Part shown: in pieces, positions 37,457-42,500 of the stretch
Numbering within the stretch: position 1 is the first letter of the stretch
Layout of the letters: the number at the start of each line of letters is the position of its first letter
From: Gammaproteobacteria bacterium RIFCSPLOWO2_12_47_11
Lineage (GTDB): Bacteria; Pseudomonadota; Gammaproteobacteria; Eutrophobiales; Eutrophobiaceae
Reading direction: 5' to 3'
Assembly (NCBI GenBank): GCA_001801885.1
Contig: MGYU01000013.1
Coordinates: forward strand, 1 to 42,500
DNA length: 42,500 bases
The notes under the pieces: generated by a model
What the model was told of the DNA's origin: nothing
Seen by the model: the letters and a program-made list of their open reading frames with translations, nothing else
The model's database searches: none
Program-made: the position numbers and the translations under genes

Positions 37457-37726
37457 TTAAATTTCTTGTGCCTTGGTGACAATCTTCTGCAACCGCCATG
37501 ACTTTCTTTTGGAAATAGGTCTTGATGATTCGATCACAACAAAATCACCTTCTTTACATTCATTTTTATCATCATGTGCGAGTAATTTTGTTGAGCGCCG
37601 CATGTATTTCCCGTAGAGCGGATGTTGTACTGTACGTTCTATCAAGACGGAAATCGTCTTGTTCATCTTTACACTCACCACTTGGCCTGAGAGCGTTTTT
37701 GGTTGTTTCCCGGATTCAGTCATCAT
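37457..37726 (-). CDS. rpsQ: Small ribosomal subunit protein S17
   Basis: S17 is an OB-fold primary binder of the 5' domain of 16S rRNA. The 89-residue protein contains [20 protein letters not shown], the [19 protein letters not shown] block and the C-terminal [17 protein letters not shown]. Two successive ATGs (37726 and 37723) are possible starts; the first overlaps the rpmC stop by 4 bases. Confidence 0.97.
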   Translation of the reverse strand: MMTESGKQPKTLSGQVVSVKMNKTISVLIERTVQHPLYGKYMRRSTKLLAHDDKNECKEGDFVVIESSRPISKRKSWRLQKIVTKAQEI

Positions 37727-37920
37727 TTATTACCCATGGACGATTCATTCATAATGGTCTTGATCCTGGCAATATCACGCCGCACACGTTTTACTTCGCT
37801 AGGTTTGCTTAACTGGCCAGAGCCTTTCTGCATGCGCAAATTAAATTGCTCACGCCGCAGTTCAAGGAGCAAGTTGTTAAGCTCCTCATTGTTTTTTTTT
37901 CTTAATTCTGATGTGTTCAT
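37723..37920 (-). CDS. rpmC: Large ribosomal subunit protein L29
   Basis: L29 is a two-helix protein at the polypeptide exit, next to L23. The 65-residue protein begins [20 protein letters not shown] and has [20 protein letters not shown] and [11 protein letters not shown]. Its ATG shares one base with the rplP stop (TAATG), so the two are coupled. Confidence 0.97.
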   Translation of the reverse strand: MNTSELRKKNNEELNNLLLELRREQFNLRMQKGSGQLSKPSEVKRVRRDIARIKTIMNESSMGNK

Positions 37921-38333
37921 TAGAGTAATGTCCTGGCGACAAATGCAGTTTGCACCGGCAATTTGGCAGCCGCCAGTTTCAGGGCATCACGAGCCTGATC
38001 TTCAGGAATCCCTTCAATTTCATATAACATCCTGCCGGGCTGAACTTGTGCCACCCAATACTCAACATTACCCTTGCCGCCGCCCATACGAACCTCGAGC
38101 GGTTTCTTGCTGACCGGCTTGTCCGGAAATATACGGATCCAGACCTTGCCACCACGTTTGATGCTGCGTGTGATTGCACGCCGGGCAGCCTCAATCTGAC
38201 GTGCAGTAATGCGTCCACGTGAGATTGCCTTGAGGCCATACTCACCAAAGCTCACCTTGATACCAGCCTTCGCGTTACCGCGATTGCGAAGCTTCATTTG
38301 CTTTCTGTATTTTGTTTTCTTGGGCTGTAACAC
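37920..38333 (-). CDS. rplP: Large ribosomal subunit protein L16, GTG start
   Basis: L16 helps place A-site tRNA and is needed for peptidyl transferase function. The 137-residue protein begins with a GTG codon (38333), GGGA lying seven bases upstream. [59 protein letters not shown] and [15 protein letters not shown] are all characteristic. It lies between rpsC and rpmC. Confidence 0.98.
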   Translation of the reverse strand: MLQPKKTKYRKQMKLRNRGNAKAGIKVSFGEYGLKAISRGRITARQIEAARRAITRSIKRGGKVWIRIFPDKPVSKKPLEVRMGGGKGNVEYWVAQVQPGRMLYEIEGIPEDQARDALKLAAAKLPVQTAFVARTLL

Positions 38334-38345
38334 CGTCGTATCCCG

Positions 38346-39029
38346 TTAGCTTACCGTAGCATTTTCAGTAGCAGCGGTGTCATCTTCACGCTGATCATCT
38401 TTACCAAAAATCTCACCTTTAAAAATCCAGACCTTGATACCAATCACACCATAAGTAGTGTGTGATTCGGCAAATCCATAATCAATATCTGCACGCAGGG
38501 TATGCAATGGTACGCGGCCTTCGCGATACCATTCCGAGCGAGCTATTTCTGCACCATTCAAACGTCCACTGACGTTAATCTTGATGCCCAGCGCACCGAG
38601 CCGCATGGTATTGGTCACGGCCCGTTTCATTGCTCGCCTGAACATGATGCGGCGTGCAATCTGCTGCGCAACACTTTCGGCTACCAGATAAGCATCCAGT
38701 TCCGGTTTGCGTATTTCTTCCACACTGACCTGGGCAGGAACACCCATCATGTTGGAAATATCCATTCGAAGGCGTTCTATATCTTCACCTTTCTTACCGA
38801 TCACAATACCCGGCCGCGCCGTGTGTATGATGATCCTGGCGTTACTGGCCAGCCGCTCTATCTGTATACGGCTGACCGAAGCGGTAGCAAGTTTCTTGCG
38901 CAAATACTCACGCACTTTGATATCTGTGTGCAGATAATTTGCATAGTCCTTGGTATTGGCATACCAGGTCGATGTCCAGTCCTTGACTATGCCCAGACGA
39001 AATCCAGTTGGATGTACTTTTTGACCCAT
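38346..39029 (-). CDS. rpsC: Small ribosomal subunit protein S3
   Basis: S3 lines the mRNA entry channel and contributes to helicase action and mRNA binding. From the ATG at 39029 it has 227 residues beginning [19 protein letters not shown]. The KH domain motif is [14 protein letters not shown]. The C-terminal domain has [20 protein letters not shown] and an acidic, threonine-rich tail. Nine extra upstream codons in frame lie over the end of rplV and are not used. Confidence 0.98.
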   Translation of the reverse strand: MGQKVHPTGFRLGIVKDWTSTWYANTKDYANYLHTDIKVREYLRKKLATASVSRIQIERLASNARIIIHTARPGIVIGKKGEDIERLRMDISNMMGVPAQVSVEEIRKPELDAYLVAESVAQQIARRIMFRRAMKRAVTNTMRLGALGIKINVSGRLNGAEIARSEWYREGRVPLHTLRADIDYGFAESHTTYGVIGIKVWIFKGEIFGKDDQREDDTAATENATVS

Positions 39030-39036
39030 TACATTC

Positions 39037-39375
39037 TCACTCTTCGGTGCCAGCAACCATTATGGTTACATGACTGGTTCTTTTTAAAACCCTGTCAGCA
39101 CGGCCTCTGGCCCGTGTCTGCAGACGTTTCATTGTGGGACCTTGATCAATACATATGGACTTGACCGTTAGTTCATCAATATCCGCGCCATCGTTATGCT
39201 CGGCATTTGCAATGGCTGATTCCAGTAATTTCCTGACTATCACTGCCGCCTTCTTGTTACTGAATGACAGTATATTCAATGCGCGGTCCACCGGCAGACC
39301 ACGTATCTGATCTGCCACCAGCCGCACTTTTTGCGGTGATATTCTGGTAAACCTTAGTTTTGCGGATGTAGTCAT
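39037..39375 (-). CDS. rplV: Large ribosomal subunit protein L22
   Basis: L22 lines the nascent-chain exit tunnel with a long beta hairpin where macrolide-resistance changes occur. The 112-residue protein has ARLRF-type start ([20 protein letters not shown]), [37 protein letters not shown] and the hairpin [19 protein letters not shown]. It overlaps rpsS by 4 bases. Confidence 0.98.
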   Translation of the reverse strand: MTTSAKLRFTRISPQKVRLVADQIRGLPVDRALNILSFSNKKAAVIVRKLLESAIANAEHNDGADIDELTVKSICIDQGPTMKRLQTRARGRADRVLKRTSHVTIMVAGTEE

Positions 39376-39656
39376 AATGGTTTAGCCACCACTTTCTTGT
39401 CAGCGGAATGACCGCGGAAGGTTCGCGTAATAGCAAACTCCCCCAATTTATGACCCACCATATTCTCGGTGATAAGAATAGGCATATGATCGCGCCCGTT
39501 ATGCACGCCAATGGTCAGACCCACCATATCAGGCAGGATCATGGAACGACGCGACCATGTTTTAATTGGCCGTTTGTCGTTTTTCTCTTTTGCAGTTTCA
39601 ACTTTCCTGATCAAATGATGATCAACAAAAGGGCCTTTTTTAATTGAACGTGGCAC
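39372..39656 (-). CDS. rpsS: Small ribosomal subunit protein S19
   Basis: S19 works with S13 in the 30S head near the A-site tRNA. The 94-residue protein begins [20 protein letters not shown] and contains [40 protein letters not shown] and [12 protein letters not shown]. It follows rplB by 11 bases. Confidence 0.98.
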   Translation of the reverse strand: MPRSIKKGPFVDHHLIRKVETAKEKNDKRPIKTWSRRSMILPDMVGLTIGVHNGRDHMPILITENMVGHKLGEFAITRTFRGHSADKKVVAKPL

Positions 39657-39667
39657 TGTTTTCCCCG

Positions 39668-40492
39668 TTATTTTTTACGTCTGTTAACTATTAAATTATT
39701 TGAACGCTTGTTCTTGCGTGTCTTGTAACCTTTGGTTGGCTGTCCCCAGGGTGAAACCGGATGACGGCCGCCAGAAGTTTTTCCTTCACCACCACCATGT
39801 GGATGATCTACCGGGTTCATGGCGACACCACGTACCGTGGGCCTTATACCACGCCAGCGTTTCGCACCTGCCTTGCCCAGCTGTTCCAGTGAATGTTCGT
39901 TGTTACCAACTTCACCTATGGTTGCCCGGCAATCAGACAATACCTTGCGCATTTCACCTGAACGTAAACGCAAAGTGGAATGTGCGCCTTCACGCGCCAT
40001 AAGCTGCACACCGGCACCGGCGCTTCTTGCGATCTGTGCACCCTTGCCCGGCTTCATCTCCACACAATGTATGGTTGTACCCACCGGGATATTACGCAGT
40101 GGCAGACAATTCCCTGCCTTGATCGCGGCATTGGCCCCGGACATCAATTCTGCACCTGCAGAAACGCCTTGTGGCGCGATGATGTAACGGCGTTCGCCAT
40201 CTGTATATAGTAACAACGCAATATGCGCAGAGCGGTTTGGATCATATTCAATATGCTCGACCTTCGCCGTTATAGCATCTTTGTCCCGTTTGAAATCAAT
40301 AACACGGTAACGCTGTTTGGCACCACCGCCACGATGCCTGACCGTAATATGGCCATGGTTATTGCGGCCGGAAGACTTGGCCTGCTTCTCCAGCAATGGT
40401 TCATAGGGCTGGCCCTTGTAGAGACCCGGCGTAATTACTTTAAGCTGTGCCCGGCGCCCGGCTGATGTCGGTTTTGGTTTAACTAATGGCAT
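39668..40492 (-). CDS. rplB: Large ribosomal subunit protein L2
   Basis: L2 joins the subunits and supports the peptidyl transferase centre. From the ATG at 40492 it has 274 residues, beginning [19 protein letters not shown], with GGAA nine bases upstream. A TTG two codons earlier is a less likely start. [20 protein letters not shown] and the conserved [19 protein letters not shown] segment, which includes the functionally important histidine, are intact. Confidence 0.98.
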   Translation of the reverse strand: MPLVKPKPTSAGRRAQLKVITPGLYKGQPYEPLLEKQAKSSGRNNHGHITVRHRGGGAKQRYRVIDFKRDKDAITAKVEHIEYDPNRSAHIALLLYTDGERRYIIAPQGVSAGAELMSGANAAIKAGNCLPLRNIPVGTTIHCVEMKPGKGAQIARSAGAGVQLMAREGAHSTLRLRSGEMRKVLSDCRATIGEVGNNEHSLEQLGKAGAKRWRGIRPTVRGVAMNPVDHPHGGGEGKTSGGRHPVSPWGQPTKGYKTRKNKRSNNLIVNRRKK

Positions 40493-40512
40493 ATTCAATC
40501 ATTCCGCTATAA

Positions 40513-40806
40513 CTATGCACCCAGAAAATCAATATCAAATCCGGGTTTCAATCTCACATAGGCCTTCTTCAAGCCCTGACGGCTACCTTGCTGGGACCTT
40601 GTCAATTTGGTTTTACCCTTGATGTTGCATACCTGTACTGAAGCGACTTCAACAGCAAACATCTTCTCGACAGCACGTTTTATCTCCTGCTTGTTGGCAT
40701 TGCCTGCAACCTTGAAAACAAACTGGTTATTTTTATCAGCAACCATCGTACTTTTTTCGGAAACACGCGGCTCAAGCAATATGCTCATTAAACGTTCCTG
40801 GTTCAT
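40513..40806 (-). CDS. rplW: Large ribosomal subunit protein L23
   Basis: L23 at the tunnel exit is the docking site for trigger factor and signal recognition particle. The ATG at 40806 overlaps the rplD stop by 4 bases, has GGAGG ten bases upstream and gives 97 residues starting [38 protein letters not shown] and the basic [18 protein letters not shown] end are typical. A GTG at 40815 is possible but badly spaced. Confidence 0.97.
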   Translation of the reverse strand: MNQERLMSILLEPRVSEKSTMVADKNNQFVFKVAGNANKQEIKRAVEKMFAVEVASVQVCNIKGKTKLTRSQQGSRQGLKKAYVRLKPGFDIDFLGA

Positions 40807-41420
40807 GCCAGCCACGCCTCCACTTTTTGCACGGCCTCTTTGGTCATCACAATATTTTCATATCCGATCAACGTATACGGATTGATTTCCAGAGTATCGA
40901 CTATGCTGACGCATGGAATATTTCTGGATGCCAGATAGAGATTCTCTGATATCTCATCAGTGATGATTAATACCTCTTTCAGTTTCAGTTCATTCAACTT
41001 TTCCACGAATGACTTGGTTTTTGAATTTTCCAGAACAATATTATCGATCAATATCAATCTGTCTTGTCTTGCAAGTTCAGAAAGTATGGAGCGCATTGCC
41101 CCCCGGTACATTTTTTTGTTTACCTTTTGCGAAAAATCACGCACTTTTGCTGCAAACGTCACACCGCCACCGCGCCATATCGGGCTGCGTATGGTTCCCG
41201 CGCGTGCACGCCCCAAACCTTTCTGCCGCCAGGGTTTTCTGCCACCACCCCTGACTTCTGCGCGTGTCTTTTGCGCCTTGGTACCTGCACGGGAGCCGGC
41301 CATATATGCAGTGACCACTTGATGGATCAAAGCTTCATTATAGTCAGCAGCAAAAATGCTATCCGAAACCTTGACCTTGCCGGCCGTTTTCTTTCCAAAT
41401 TTATGTAATTTCAATTCCAT
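40803..41420 (-). CDS. rplD: Large ribosomal subunit protein L4
   Basis: L4 sends a loop into the exit tunnel beside L22, and in E. coli it represses the S10 operon. The 205-residue protein shows [20 protein letters not shown], the loop [20 protein letters not shown] and [18 protein letters not shown]. The S10 leader on which E. coli L4 acts has no room here (see the tuf-rpsJ junction), so autoregulation, if present, must differ. Confidence 0.98.
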   Translation of the reverse strand: MELKLHKFGKKTAGKVKVSDSIFAADYNEALIHQVVTAYMAGSRAGTKAQKTRAEVRGGGRKPWRQKGLGRARAGTIRSPIWRGGGVTFAAKVRDFSQKVNKKMYRGAMRSILSELARQDRLILIDNIVLENSKTKSFVEKLNELKLKEVLIITDEISENLYLASRNIPCVSIVDTLEINPYTLIGYENIVMTKEAVQKVEAWLA

Positions 41421-41430
41421 GGCTTGCTCT

Positions 41431-42075
41431 TCACGCCCGGGCCTTTACTGCAGGCTTGATCAATACCTCGCCGCCCTTGGCACCAGGGACGGAACCCCTG
41501 ATCAATATCAGGTTCCTGTCACCATCGACACGGACTACTTCAAGATTCTGGGCCGTCTGCCTGGTATTACCCATTTGACCCGCCATTTTCTTGCCTTTAA
41601 AGACACGGCCGGGAGTCTGGTTTTGACCGATTGAACCAGCTGACCGGTGAGATACAGAACAACCATGAGTTGCATTATTCATGCGAAAATTATGGCGTTT
41701 GACAGCGCCAGCAAAACCTTTACCCATAGTCGTCCCCGCAACATCAACGATCTGGCCCGCTGTAAATATATTCACCTTGATCTCACTGCCCGTAGCCAGA
41801 TCCTTGCCTTCATCTGCACCCAGACGAAACTCTGCCAGACCTTCACCTGCGGTTATTTCAGCCTTGGCATATATTCCGGTAATGGCCTTGTTTACTTTTG
41901 CCGGCTTTTTGTTGCCCCATGCGATCTGCACAGCACGATAGCCATCATGATCTTGATCGATCAGACGTATCACGCGGTTTGGTTCCGCTACTATTACCGT
42001 AACAGGAATAGACTGGCCTTCTTCATTGAAGACCCGGGTCATTCCACGCTTACGGCCTATTATTCCAATCGTCAT
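41431..42075 (-). CDS. rplC: Large ribosomal subunit protein L3
   Basis: L3 is one of the two 50S assembly initiators and reaches the peptidyl transferase centre. The 214-residue protein begins [20 protein letters not shown] and has [40 protein letters not shown] and [16 protein letters not shown]. The glutamine in the NQTPG segment corresponds to the residue methylated by PrmB in E. coli. It follows rpsJ by 16 bases. Confidence 0.98.
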   Translation of the reverse strand: MTIGIIGRKRGMTRVFNEEGQSIPVTVIVAEPNRVIRLIDQDHDGYRAVQIAWGNKKPAKVNKAITGIYAKAEITAGEGLAEFRLGADEGKDLATGSEIKVNIFTAGQIVDVAGTTMGKGFAGAVKRHNFRMNNATHGCSVSHRSAGSIGQNQTPGRVFKGKKMAGQMGNTRQTAQNLEVVRVDGDRNLILIRGSVPGAKGGEVLIKPAVKARA

Positions 42076-42091
42076 TGCAGTAACCTTTTTA

Positions 42092-42406
42092 TCAATTCAA
42101 TTTGATCTGTACGTCTACACCAGCGGCCAGATCCAGTTTCATTAACGCGTCAACAGTTTTGTCCGTCGGATTTACAATATCCAGCAAGCGCTTATGGGTC
42201 CGGATTTCATACTGATCACGTGCATCTTTATTAGCGTGTGGCGAAATCAGGATGGTAAAGCGCTCCTTCTTGGTCGGCAGTGGAATAGGCCCTTTGACCT
42301 GTGCACCGGTGCGACGTGCAGTCTCCACGATTTCGCGGGTCGACTGATCGATCAAACGATGATCAAAGGCCTTGAGGCGAATTCTTATGTTTTGTTTTTC
42401 TGCCAT
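42092..42406 (-). CDS. rpsJ: Small ribosomal subunit protein S10
   Basis: S10 is part of the 30S head and, as NusE, pairs with NusB in antitermination. The 104-residue protein begins [20 protein letters not shown] and contains [20 protein letters not shown] and [20 protein letters not shown]. It starts only 6 bases after the tuf stop codon. Confidence 0.98.
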   Translation of the reverse strand: MAEKQNIRIRLKAFDHRLIDQSTREIVETARRTGAQVKGPIPLPTKKERFTILISPHANKDARDQYEIRTHKRLLDIVNPTDKTVDALMKLDLAAGVDVQIKLN

Positions 42407-42412
42407 TTAAAT

Positions 42413-42500
42413 TTACTCAATAATCTTGGAGACGACACCGGCACCCACGGTGCGGCCACCCTCACGTATCGCAAAGCGCAATCCCTCTTCCATCGCAATC
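42413..42500 (-). CDS. tuf: Elongation factor Tu, C-terminal end only
   Basis: The last 28 residues of EF-Tu are readable, from MEEGLRFAIREGGRTVGAGV to SKIIE and a TAA stop (42415-42413). This is the conserved domain 3 ending. The rest of the gene lies beyond the window. It delivers aminoacyl-tRNA to the ribosome. Only 6 bases separate it from rpsJ, so the str and S10 operons are joined. Confidence 0.97.
   Translation of the reverse strand, partial: IAMEEGLRFAIREGGRTVGAGVVSKIIE

Overview
The window comes from a gammaproteobacterial chromosome. The ribosomal, RNA polymerase and cell-wall proteins all look gammaproteobacterial, and guaB/xseA lie back to back as in many Gammaproteobacteria. The organism is not an enteric: it carries the tRNA amidotransferase genes gatCAB, and its fused oxidoreductase and DUF4389 genes are typical of environmental lineages. 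I cannot name a genus. Base composition is moderate throughout, with no large plasmid- or phage-like block.

Layout. (1) 1-1459 is guaB, missing only its last codons, divergent from xseA (1571-2929). (2) 2963-4893 is the lipoate operon ybeD-lipB-lipA on the minus strand. (3) 4950-12800 is a plus-strand accessory run: a MOSC protein, a small DUF4389 membrane protein, a 1243-residue iron-sulfur flavoprotein, a protein with two cyclic-nucleotide-binding domains, and a YadG/YadH-type ABC exporter. (4) 12854-14877 on the minus strand holds a retropepsin-like protease-family protein, an atypical isocitrate/isopropylmalate dehydrogenase-family protein and queD. (5) 14925-24220 on the minus strand is the elongation and cell-wall cluster mreB-mreC-mreD-mrdA-rodA-mltB-rlpA-dacA-dat. 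(6) 24492-27725 is gatCAB on the plus strand. (7) 27951-28676 is a DUF62 SAM hydrolase-family gene, followed by a MITE-like repeat. (8) 28900-42500 on the minus strand is the joined str/S10/spc/alpha ribosomal super-operon, from the end of tuf through rpsJ to rplQ, ending in a strong intrinsic terminator.

How the genes fit together. The mre-mrd-rod genes build the Rod complex. MltB, RlpA and the DD-carboxypeptidase trim or process the wall, and Dat can exchange D-amino acids. In many Gammaproteobacteria this cluster runs directly into ybeD-lipB-lipA. Here about 10 kb of mixed-strand genes separates the two parts, which marks 4950-14877 as the accessory segment.

The most interesting item is the 1243-residue flavoprotein. 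It joins a GltD/NfnL-like half with eight N-terminal cysteines to a PyrK/NfnS-like half with a C-terminal cysteine cluster. That is the layout of the NfnAB electron-bifurcating transhydrogenase in one chain, with about 300 unassigned residues in front. Other points are an apparent AUU start codon for mreC, a 126-bp MITE-like element at the end of the ribosomal operon, a heptad-repeat inverted element inside the normally tight rpsN-rpsH junction, and a possible leaderless start for yadG.
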